Origin: Oehlia diaphana
Lineage: Eukaryota > Glomeromycota > Glomeromycetes > Glomerales > Glomeraceae
Direction of reading: 5' to 3'
Length of the DNA stretch: 29,072 nucleotides
NCBI GenBank assembly: GCA_003833135.1
Contig: QZLH01001133.1
Coordinates: 2,008 to 31,079 of the forward strand
The notes beneath the pieces are model-generated. The model was not told where the DNA came from. It did no database searches and saw only the letters and a list, made by a program, of their open reading frames with translations. Shown piece after piece: positions 10,499 to 19,388 of the stretch. The translations under genes and the position numbers were made by a program. The stretch's first letter is position 1, and each line of letters opens with the position of its first letter.

Positions 10499-11613
10499 CA
10501 AGCGACAACAATTGTACTGATGTAAGAATAACACGTGCGGATGATAATAATCCTTTCATAGGACAGACAGGGGAAGATTCAACGAAATATAAGGTTAGTA
10601 TTCGTTGATGTCTTGGTATTCGTTGATGTCTTGATGATACGTATCTTTCAACTTATTATTCAAGGTCGTCTTATCATGGAGTCATGCGATTGATAGTGTT
10701 TTTATAAATAATGTCTCTGAAAATGACGTAAGTATTAAGAAATATCGGATTTCTTGATTCTTTATCCTGATATAATCTAATCCTGTGCTCTTTTTGTATA
10801 GTGGAAAACTCAGGATCTCTATCGATTTTTGTAAGTTACAATTAGAATCAACAAATTGAAAATCAATCCGAACTTTATCATATGCGAAAGAGATCGATAT
10901 GATACTTTAAGTATTTTTTATGCAAAATCGCAAAATTTGTCTTTAATACATTCATACAGGTGTTTATAGTCGATTGTGTATTGCAACTAACTTAAACCAG
11001 AATACGACAAATGTTCCGAAAAGATATGGACCCAAGTTCGCCTTACGGACTTAGCAATAATTGAATACAATAGGATAAGTGCATCTCATTATTGAATAAA
11101 GGGCAAATGGCAAATCCGAAAGTTCTAAGGAGAGTTGCTTATTAGATAGTCACAACCATGATAGGAAACCCGACTTTTTGATCCTCACAAATATTGATGG
11201 CACCGACAGGGAACTCATATTTGGCGAGATAAAGCCACCTCATTGCAGTATTCCATAAATCAACGTATAATAAAGTTAGCAGAATTTACGAAAGGGTCTT
11301 TAGACTATTTTATTAGTATTTACGGTTATGTAGCTGGTCTGGAAACATATGGTATATTAATTTGTGGTAGGCATCAATCATGCAAAACCAATAGGGAGCG
11401 AAATTAAAATATTTAGCACAGATTTGACATATGATGGCCTATACCGCTCCCAACGGAAAATGCAAATTTTTTAAACGCTTTAAACATCATCACTGTAGTA
11501 TCTACCCTATATTCATTATTGGTAAGAACCTACATCATAAACTTCAAACATGTCATTCCGCAGTTTAATCTCATTTTTTTATTATTCAGGAAAGTGCTAT
11601 CATTACCAACTGA
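10499..11613 (+). pseudogene. Decayed multi-exon gene with a PD-(D/E)XK-like motif
   Basis: Coding sense can be followed over 1.1 kb with intron-like breaks. An opening exon runs to 10593 (ending TGEDSTKYK), followed by intron 10594-10664. Exon 10665-10727 contains SWSHAIDSVFINNVSEND, followed by intron 10728-10801. A short exon at 10802-10830 reads WKTQDLYRF, and then a messier junction. From 10994 the frame reads EYDKCSEKIWTQVRLTDLAI. From 11109 it reads to RKPDFLIL and on to LIFGEIKPP, with Asp at 11172-11174 and E-I-K at 11226-11234, 18 residues apart, as in PD-(D/E)XK nuclease-fold proteins. Two frameshifts (near 11256 and 11390) separate GSLDYFISIYGYVAGLETYG and STDLTYDGLYR, and PTENANFLNALNIITVV leads to intron 11522-11589 and a stop at 11611. 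It resembles a multicopy uncharacterised protein type I associate with Rhizophagus genomes (from memory). The nuclease assignment rests on the motif only. Confidence 0.5.
10598..10633 (+). repeat. 18-bp tandem duplication
   Basis: GTATTCGTTGATGTCTTG occurs twice back to back (10598-10615 and 10616-10633) without a mismatch. It lies inside the proposed first intron of the decayed gene at 10499-11613, so it would not disturb coding. It is probably a recent slippage duplication. Confidence 0.85.
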
Positions 11614-12860
11614 ATCATCATCATTCCGCTATATTGTCGAAAATCAAATTCGTCACCTAAAAAAATACGTGTACCGATAGTTGAATTTAGTTAGGTAGTA
11701 CTGTTAACAATATTGTGGTAGTTAATTTCGATATATGTGTACACTGTTAAAAATAAATAAGAATGTTACAATACGAGATAATCGTTTAAAACAATATTAA
11801 TGATACCATAAGACCAAATGCATCGTGTCTTAATTGTTTATTTTTGTTACATCGGAACCGTTGCCATGAAGTAATTGTTACTACTTCGTTGCCTTCCTTG
11901 GAAACTTCTTGGTAGAATCTAGATAATAGTTAGACTGCCCGTTTTTAGAGAAAGTGAAGTGTTCGACCAAAGCCCTTTTTACTATGGTGGACAAAAGGAC
12001 ATATTTTATTTTACAAAGAAGGGCAACTTTTATCGAAGAACTATTATGTATGACTGCTCGAAGTGCACTATTCAGGTGTCCTTTTTGTCGTTAATGGTCT
12101 TCTTATTTCGGAAGAATTTACTTTACATCTTTATTACAAGTTAAGAGTAACGCCATACTATAATATCTGTCTTGTTTTATGCTAGGTTAAGTAGATTGTT
12201 TACGTTTTTAAATAATATTGGAAATCTATTATAGTGAAGTGATTAGGCACGCCTGAAGGGTATTGTTTCGCAATGTGAAGAAAGGTAAATAATTTTTTTA
12301 AAAGTCTTGATCTGCTAAAGTCCAATTAATTGCGAATGAATCATCTTATAGTAAATCGTCTTTATCCATTGCGTGATTCGGGTATATAATTATTACAATT
12401 ATTACGTAATTTCTAATATTTCTAATTATTTGATTGCCAAATATTTATATTACGAACAAACGACATACCCGAACAATTGTCTTTTATTTGATCTTCTAAC
12501 CAAAAAATCCAGTTTAGATTTTACTAATGTTACGACACTACTAATCATATAAAATAACAAATAGTTTTATGTAATTTACAAATGTTAAATAGAATCTGTT
12601 CGGATAATTAGTTGTAATAATGTAGCGACAAACACAGGGGTTTAAACTTCCTAGCGATTACACAAATGAAAAAAATCAACCAGATATTCCAAATATTAAA
12701 AGTATTTATAGGGATTTCTTAAAATTTCAATAAATTACCATTCATTATTATCTCGGTATTTGCGGGTATTCCAAACATTAAACGTATCTTTGAGGACCTT
12801 TAATTATTATGATATTTGTGGAGTATACGTTTTTCGTAATTACGCTAAGGATTATTATAC
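11614..12860. other. AT-rich region without a recognised gene
   Basis: Nothing here matches a family I know. An open stretch at 11959-12144 (+ strand) starts without ATG. The stretch 11860-12070 is less AT-rich than its surroundings and may be a mobile-element fragment, but no motif supports that. Confidence 0.3.
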
Positions 12861-13245
12861 TATTATTCATGGTTATATCTCACGAGGCCAGGGGACTGAT
12901 GAAAACGAAAAGTGTGAAAATGAGCTAAAGGATTCTGGTAAGATATTTGAATTAGTATTTTCCTCCGTATAACTAAACTTATTTATTATTAATTGTTTCA
13001 AAATTTTTATTGCTCGTATTAACATATTTTCGTTCTTCATCAAAACAAAAACTGATGGAAATTCTAACCCTAATGATCCAGCTGAGATGATAACGATCAT
13101 TTACCTGAAGCATCAGAATATGACCCTCGTGTGGATTACGATACACTTGCGTAAAAAATTTTTTGTGAAGCGAATGGAAATGATCCGTTAGTTGAAGAAA
13201 TGAACAACATGATTAAAAATATAATCAATTGTAGCCAGCTTTTAT
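12861..13245 (+). pseudogene. Unidentified coding remnants
   Basis: Two coding-like islands lie on the same strand. The first, near 12877-12930, reads YISRGQGTDENEKCENELKD and meets a GTAAGA donor-like site at 12936. The second, 13089-13245, reads DHLPEASEYDPRVDYDTLA, one stop, then IFCEANGNDPLVEEMNNM. The acidic, non-repetitive composition and the single stop within a long open frame suggest exons of a decayed gene, perhaps with an intron between the islands. I do not recognise the family. Confidence 0.3.
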
Positions 13246-13342
13246 TGACAACTCTAATAAATTTAAATTCTAATTAATTATACAAATTTAAGCTTTATTG
13301 ACTATAATAAATTTAAATTCTTGTGATTAATTATACAAATTT
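13241..13342 (+). repeat. Imperfect tandem duplication, 53-bp period
   Basis: Two copies, 13241-13289 and 13294-13342, each begin TTTATTGAC, contain TAATAAATTTAAATTCT and end TTATACAAATTT. They differ by a few substitutions and a small indel. The sequence is AT-rich and noncoding, and shows no mobile-element ends. Confidence 0.75.
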
Positions 13343-14444
13343 CTGACACATTTTTGAAGAGAAAAGCGCAATTGTTGCCATTGATCGATATTAATTTTAC
13401 CCATGATCACCACTATTACTCCTTCTTTGTGTATCAATGAAAAGTTGCGTGAATGATTTATATCAATTTAAGTCCTAGAATATATGTGACCAAGACTTTT
13501 TCATGCCATTTTTTGAGACATCGTCAATGGAATCTCGTGCTGTTTCTCTAAGCACTCATTTACACTATCTTTAATGGTAATTAAGAACAAGTTCAGCAAG
13601 AATAATTGATTTGATACAAATAGAGAGGGATACTAACTTACTTTTGATAATAATCAGATGATTTTTGGATAATAACTCATTAACTTGTTGTTCTCTTGCC
13701 TTAATATAAATTGTGACTTCATTTGTGTTCTTGGTCAATTCATTTTTTGAAAGCAGTATTCCTCAGCTTTTTGCAAAAAGACTTTCATCACTATGTAAAA
13801 AGATATTCTTTACAGAAATCTCATTATTCTAAATGATATCATTTCGATATCAAAATCCTTATAAAAAATCATATTTATAGTTTCATTTCAAAAAAAACTC
13901 TGATATGTGATCAATTTCCTAAAAAAATTTTTTGTATCATTTTGATATCATTATGATACTCAGTAAAATAAAATCAGAGAAATCAACCATACTGGCAACT
14001 AATGCATGAGTCTTTAGAATGAGCACCATAACCCTGTGGATTAAATTTTGCTCTATGATAAGCGGATATCAGTGGGTTTTGTTCATTGTAATATCACATG
14101 TTAATGCTAAGCTACCCTAATTAAAAATTATCTCTACTATAGAAAAGTAATAAAATAAAGAGTAAAAAGAAGGTTCTTTCCTATTTACAAAGATATTTTC
14201 AAAGATAAACATTACGACTACAAAGAAAAAAAAGACATTAGAACAAGATTTTGTAAGAAAAATAATAACTGAAAAGAAAGAAATAGAAAATAGAAAAACA
14301 AGCTTAAAAATGAAAACTATAACTATTCATACAACTTATACAGTAAAATGACTTACCATAAGTTAGATCACTTAGATGGTTGTTAATTATGTTGGATGAG
14401 TTATAAAGGGTTTTTATATTATTTATATTAAATTATTTTTTATC
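13343..14444. other. AT-rich region with palindromic GATATC words
   Basis: No gene is seen. Between 13834 and 13959 there are several TGATATCA-type words, and GTATCAT (13934-13940) is a perfect inverted match to ATGATAC (13953-13959). Similar ATATCATTATCT words recur near 15104 and 15251, on the far side of the Myb/SANT-like gene. They could be the two flanks of an old element, but arms of convincing length are lacking. Confidence 0.3.
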
Positions 14445-14937
14445 TTAACGTAAAGGTAAAATCAAAAATCCCATCAATTTGACATTACAGACATTACACC
14501 CATCTCGTGACCATCTTTCACCTCTCGCTCCATTCCTCCACTTGCTAAGATCCTAAAAATGTTAATACTATTTATTTTTATTTATTTATTTATTTATTTT
14601 TTTTATGATTTTATTATTATTTTACTAACATTAAAACATCTAACCAAATTTCTCCATTTCCTTTCAACTTGCTGCCTGGAGTATCTTATGTTATACCATC
14701 TCTGAATTCTTTGGGCTAATCTTGCCCAGAATTTGGAGTGGTCCCTTTCAGGCATATTATGGAACTCATTATTTCTCCTCCTTTAAATTATTTATTTAAT
14801 TTTTATCAGAAAATAACATAAGAGAAAAAAAACAACTAGAAAAAGATTGAAGATATTTTATTATTTTTCATTTATTTTTTTACCTCCTATATCTAATCAA
14901 AATATTCAGTTACTGCATCGCTCCAATGGGCAGGCAT
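14445..14937 (-). pseudogene. Myb/SANT-like DNA-binding domain gene, probably decayed
   Basis: On the minus strand an ATG at 14937 opens MPAHWSDAVTEYFD but meets a stop at 14895-14893. An AT-rich intron-like stretch with a donor-like GTAAAA follows. From about 14782 to 14630 the frame reads NNEFHNMPERDHSKFWARLA and on through QQVERKWRNLVRCFN. The spaced aromatic residues (FW, RWY, KW) and the Arg/Lys-rich third helix are those of a Myb/SANT (trihelix-like) DNA-binding domain. A GT-AG intron of 77 bp (14629-14553) joins it to DLSKWRNGARGERWSRDG, ending at a stop at 14447-14445. Such proteins bind DNA and are often multicopy or transposon-derived. The stop in the first exon suggests a pseudogene; an unusual first splice junction is the alternative. 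The intron near 14570-14603 holds a TTTA microsatellite. Confidence 0.6.
14571..14603. repeat. TTTA microsatellite
   Basis: About eight units of TTTA (with a T5 interruption near the left end) lie within the proposed last intron of the minus-strand Myb/SANT-like gene. It is a simple slippage repeat. Confidence 0.8.
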
Positions 14938-15745
14938 TTTAGATAAAGTATATAATAATAAAAATAAATGATGACTTCAAATTTGTAAGAAGAAAAATAA
15001 AAAAAATGACAACAAAAATATTTTACTATGTAAAACCATCTGTATACAATATCGAATAATATGTTTTGATATCAGATATTTATTATAAAATATTAACATT
15101 AAAACAATATCATTATCTGTTATAATATTATATTTATATCTATATTGTAACGATAAGTGATATTGTGATGATATTGTTATATCAAATGGGTCGTTAAGAT
15201 GATGATCTTAACATTAAATAACTTCTTTACTGAAACCCTAAAATTTCGAACAATATCATTATCTATATTTGTTTTGTGTTAATAATACGTCCCTATAATG
15301 TATTTACGTCATGAATTGTCATTTGTAGAGTATAATATAGTAAATAGGCTAATTAAAAAAATCCACTGTATATTAGTTAAGAAGGAGTCATGTTAATATA
15401 CTCCGCAGTATATACTGTATATGTAATAACAATAAAATCTTCGAAGTCATTGTACTACGTGAGGTATGCGCAGTTCTACTAAAAACAAAGCAACTGTGAC
15501 GATCTCATAGTTAGGATTTTCTGAATAACATCAAAAAATTCACAAAATATTTGTTTTCGAGGAACATATCTGAACCAGATGCAAATATAACATAACTATT
15601 CGTCATAAGTTATTATTACTGTATTTTATATCACTCTAGCCAGAACCAATTCCATCTTTTTCATTAATAACATGGTTAATAAAAATTAATACACTATTGC
15701 TAATATAGTTTCGTTTAAACGACATGAAGGTAGTATTATTAATAG
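14938..15745. other. AT-rich region upstream of the Myb/SANT-like gene
   Basis: No gene is seen. The word CAATATCATTATCT occurs at about 15107 and 15253 within a stretch of dispersed ATAT/GATAT words (15050-15270). The remainder has no supported feature. Confidence 0.3.
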
Positions 15746-16306
15746 TATTTGTCGATAGAACTGACTAATTTCAATGAACCATGGCGTAAAATAATGCACC
15801 AAGTTTTTGAATTAATAATTCGGGACAAGGTTGCGCTATTAACAGAAGCTGCTTTCAACGATCCATTTTAAAGACCGAGAAAAACAAAAATAATTATACG
15901 TTCCTCAACTGGCATTTTGTTACCTTATGGTTCAAGTGGTACTAATAAAGAAGTGTCCGATGTTGTGAGCATTCAGTACTTGTATACTGTAATAATGTTT
16001 AAAAAAGTTCTCGTGCCTTGGGCACAGAAAAGAAGTAAAGTTACCAATAAAATTTACTTAGTTGCAAAAGTGGGGAGATATGTTGTTGGCATTGTCGTCA
16101 AAGTGTCCTCATTTGATAAGTCAATCGAGCATCAACAAATAAGAGGAAATTCTGTGTCCTCTTTGATCAACAAATTAATATAACATCGGCAGACAGGAGA
16201 AACTTCCGCCGTGCCATCAGTCAATAAATTAGTTCAACATCAGCAGACAAGAGAAAAATCTGTATTCTGTAAAGAAATAATCAATACATCTATTTATCAA
16301 AAATAA
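15746..16306 (+). pseudogene. Unidentified pseudogene with degenerate protein repeats
   Basis: One reading frame stays coherent for 187 codons and is interrupted by only two stops, TAA at 15869-15871 and TAA at 16181-16183. It contains NEPWRKIMHQVFELIIRDKV, then TGILLPYGSSGTNKEV, then KKVLVPWAQKRSKV. It ends in three degenerate repeats of about 15-18 residues: SIEHQQIRGNSV, NKLI-stop-HRQTGETSAV and VNKLVQHQQTREKSV. The repeats stay in phase across the second stop, which argues that the stop is a late mutation. No start codon or family is recognised. It has no visible link to the Sel1 genes. Confidence 0.5.
16121..16270 (+). repeat. Three degenerate coding repeats, 46- and 54-bp spacing
   Basis: Units begin near 16121, 16167 and 16221, each with TCAAYMRA-like starts followed by CATCRRCA and an AGAGRAAA stretch. 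The spacings of 46 and 54 bp are not both multiples of three, but the recognisable peptide core (HxQTxExS) stays in one frame. They belong to the pseudogene at 15746-16306. Confidence 0.5.
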
Positions 16307-18030
16307 ATGTTGTGGGTGTTTTTGTTAAATTATTCGATTACGAGAAAGCACATTCTGGATTCAAGTTTACGTACAATTGATAACAATAAAATTGGATTTA
16401 AACAACTAGGCAAACGTTGTCAAATTTTATCGTCATGTTACGGTTCCTCAGTCGAAAACAAAAGAAACATTTTGGCTTGATTAACAAGAAGATATGTGGT
16501 CATTACTTTGTATAAACATTTCATTTGTGAGTAGTAAAATCATAACCTTGTCCCAATATAATATTTATAACGTGTATAAATTAGTAGTATTTTTTCTTTT
16601 GATGTAGTTTTATTTTACACGATTGCACATTATTTTGCGTTAATAAAAATCAGTCTGTAAATAAGAGTAGATTTAAATAATAAACTGCTTTATTCTACGA
16701 ATGAAGAATCCATAATAAGTCTACTGAATTCTATTTCACACATGTATCATTCTTTAGAAGTGTAATGGGTGTTCCCATACCGTTGCAAGATGATTGGCCA
16801 ATCCGTACAGATGGTATGTATGTCTAATTTTTTCTAAAATGGTAATACATCATGCATAAGATGAGAGTTAAAAATGATTAGGATTGAAATACTATTGCTT
16901 GCGCTGGAAATTTAAACCGGTTTAACACAACAGCTAGTCTTCATATGCTGCAAAAGAAAGGTTTCGTTGGAGAATGCGATTAAACAAAAAACCAGAGATC
17001 ACATAACCTGTAAGCTACGAATATTTATGTTGATGTCACTGAAGTAGTGAGCGGAGAAGAATGTTTCACGGAACTAACGAGAAATGGATTACGTTCGTTC
17101 CTTAGAAAACAAGTCCCATTGTAAATCTACGCTTTTGAAAGAGACAATATCTAGGGAGACATTTCTTTTCGAATGTTTCAAAGTTGTGGAACAATTACAA
17201 TCAATTCTCTCATTAAAATTATGGTCAATGTAAACTATCTTGGGAACGTAATTAAATTTATAAGGATACAGTATATCAACGGAAGAAATAATACAGCTGT
17301 TATTGTTAAGAGTATCCGAATATTTGGCAAATAAATGACTCTGGGATATTGCACTTTAACCCATATTACATATTTTTATTCGTTTGCATTTCTTAAGATG
17401 ACTAGAGATTAAGGTAAGTGACAATAAGAATCAAGCAATTTATTTGATCCTCTCGATTTTGGATGGACATGTTGTATCACAAATTTAGTAAAACTGGTTA
17501 AAGCCACGTTCATAATATAACTTATTCTAATAAATATATGATCGCATGATAATTACTTCTATTTTACCCAAATATCTTAAAATTTTTTTAAACGATAATA
17601 TAATTAATTTTAACATTGGTGATTTTGTTGTTGTTGATAAAATAATAATTCTTTTGATTCGTTATGAAGACATATGGAGAAACGTTTGGAATTATAGTAA
17701 TTGAACTTATAATATTTAATTATAAGATTCTAACGGAAATTTCACAACAAAGACGACTGATTGATAAACATGAATATAAAGTTTTCTTATATTTCTCTAA
17801 ATATTCGAAAATTTCGCTAACACAGTTGGCGGGAAGTTGTGACATTTTTGTTCACACTTTTTTTTTTTTTCAGGTTGAACTCGTGTCACCATGTGAACCA
17901 TATTAATTTTGCACAACAGCGTAAATCATCAATCAATCAAATTTTAAAAAAAAGTGTTGGTAAGCTGTTAAGGCATTAATAACCAAACAAAAAATTTTTT
18001 TTATGAATATAATAAACAATTAATATACTA
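16307..18030. other. Mostly unassigned AT-rich region
   Basis: No gene is established. A coding-like stretch at about 16717-16812 (+ strand) reads STEFYFTHVSFFRSVMGVPI and continues to DDWPIRTDG, where a GTATGT donor-like site follows, with a TTAG acceptor-like site near 16880. This could be a lost exon of an unknown gene. GTGTCACCA at 17883-17891 resembles the Sel1 upstream element but lies 590 bp before copy B. Confidence 0.3.
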
Positions 18031-18159
18031 ATGGAAGATCCAAAATTATTATCTGTTAATGATAAAAATAAAAAAGCCTATAAAGCATCGAAAACATTCT
18101 TGTTTGACGATCTACAAATGGAAATTCACGAAGATTCACTTAAGGATGATTTCGGATGA
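18031..18159 (+). CDS. Small open frame of 42 codons, unrecognised
   Basis: ATG at 18031 opens MEDPKLLSVNDKNKKAYKAS and runs to DSLKDDFG before a TGA. The peptide is charged and hydrophilic, without a signal peptide. A 10-bp tandem duplication (GGATGATTTC twice, near 18143-18162) lies exactly at the end of the frame and may have caused the present stop. I do not recognise it. It could be a small gene, a lost first exon or chance. Confidence 0.2.
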   Translation: MEDPKLLSVNDKNKKAYKASKTFLFDDLQMEIHEDSLKDDFG

Positions 18160-18476
18160 TTTCGGGGGTAGCACTATCTGAAAAAAATGTGTTAAATGTC
18201 TATAACGTTAAAATATTTTTAAGAGATTGGCGCAAAGTATTTATTTTCCCGTTCGGGGAAAGTGAAATTTGTAATATTTATACATTTGTGTGACAAGATT
18301 GACAAATTCGTACAAAAACTTTGGGTACCCGTACACAAACGAATAAACAATTATGAAAATTAATTACACAAAATAATTTAGCCTGATTAAAAATTTTTTT
18401 TAACAATAAATTTTTAAATATTTAAAAAATAATTTAGATCATATTTAAATTATTTTTATTCTAGGATTTTTATAAA
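18160..18476. other. Leader region of Sel1 copy B with a decayed 5' coding end
   Basis: Just upstream of the ATG at 18477, the in-frame codons GAT TTT TAT AAA align with the Asn-Phe-Asn-Lys of copies A, C and D. Further upstream, AATTTAGATCATATTTAAATT resembles the 5' coding sequence of copy C (23020-23040 region). A TAG just before GAT blocks this frame. No copy of the CAGTRYYACCA element lies in the expected 65-95 bp window. Confidence 0.45.
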
Positions 18477-19388
18477 ATGAATATAAAAGAATTAGAACCC
18501 ACAACTCAAAGCATTAATGAAAGTATTTTTGAAGAAGATTTAAGTATCGTAGTTGATGAACTTGTTAAACTTGATTTTAAAGAAGTAAATAAAGGAAAAG
18601 AAGCGAATATTAGAAAGAAATACTTTTTTGATTATATTAACAATCTTAAGATAAAATTACAAGAAATTTATACTTGGCTTTTAAATAATCAAAATGATTT
18701 AAATTCTATTTACTTACTTGGATATTTTAATTATCATGGAATAGAAATAAATATTAATATGCAAAAAGCATTTGAATTATATAAAAAAGCAACAAATTTG
18801 GGTATTGGTGTAGCTCAATATAATCTTGCTAATATGTATATGGATGGTGATGGTATTGATAAAAATTATGAAAAAGCTTTTGAATTATCAAAAAAATTAG
18901 CAGATAAAAATTATTCAAGTGGAATAAATTTGTTGGGATTTTGTCATGATTGTGGAATTGGAACTAATGTTTATAAACAAAAAGCATTTGAATTATATCA
19001 AAAAGCAGCAGATTTAGGAAATTCTCATGGTGTAAATAATTTGGGATGGTATTATGAAAACGAGTTTGTAACTGGAATTAATAAGCAAAAAGCATTTGAA
19101 TTATATCAAAAAGCAGCAGATTTAGAAAATTCACATGGAATAAGTAATTTAGGGCGTTGTTATGAAAAAGGAATTGGGGTCGATGCTAATAAACAAAAAG
19201 CATTTGAATTATATCAAAAGGCAGCAAATTTGGGAAATCGTTTTGCACAATGTAATCTAGCTTTGATGTATGAAAAAGGAAATGTAATTAAAAATGATAA
19301 GAATCAAGCAATTTATTGGTATAAAAAATCTGCTAAACAAGGATACCAATATGCTCAAAATAAATTGAATCATATTTTAAATGAATAA
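18477..19388 (+). CDS. Stand-alone Sel1-repeat protein with shortened N-terminus (copy B)
   Basis: An open frame of 303 codons starting MNIKELEPTTQ. It lacks the roughly 35 Asn-rich residues that precede the same motif in copies A, C and D, and its start Met occupies the position of a Leu in copy C (ATG versus TTG). The linker (about residues 10-85) is followed from about residue 78 by six Sel1 repeats. Repeats 3 to 5 are nearly identical at DNA level and exactly 108 bp apart (same word at 18975, 19083 and 19191), which points to recent internal duplication or homogenisation. The last repeat is the usual AIYWYKKSAKQG cap. Repeat 4 has a degenerate loop (ENEFVTGIN). AATAAA at 19453-19458 fits polyadenylation. 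An upstream exon ending before the TTCTAG at 18466 cannot be excluded. It is probably a protein-binding scaffold of unknown partner. Confidence 0.82.
   Translation: MNIKELEPTTQSINESIFEEDLSIVVDELVKLDFKEVNKGKEANIRKKYFFDYINNLKIKLQEIYTWLLNNQNDLNSIYLLGYFNYHGIEININMQKAFELYKKATNLGIGVAQYNLANMYMDGDGIDKNYEKAFELSKKLADKNYSSGINLLGFCHDCGIGTNVYKQKAFELYQKAADLGNSHGVNNLGWYYENEFVTGINKQKAFELYQKAADLENSHGISNLGRCYEKGIGVDANKQKAFELYQKAANLGNRFAQCNLALMYEKGNVIKNDKNQAIYWYKKSAKQGYQYAQNKLNHILNE

Noticed and set aside
13834..15270. Terminal inverted repeats of a large element around the Myb/SANT-like gene
   Set aside because: The shared GATATC/ATATCATT words are short and occur many times. No arm longer than about 8 bases pairs across the gene.
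18960..19300. Exact 108-bp periodicity as a possible CRISPR or satellite array
   Set aside because: The period is that of 36-residue Sel1 repeats in an open coding frame.
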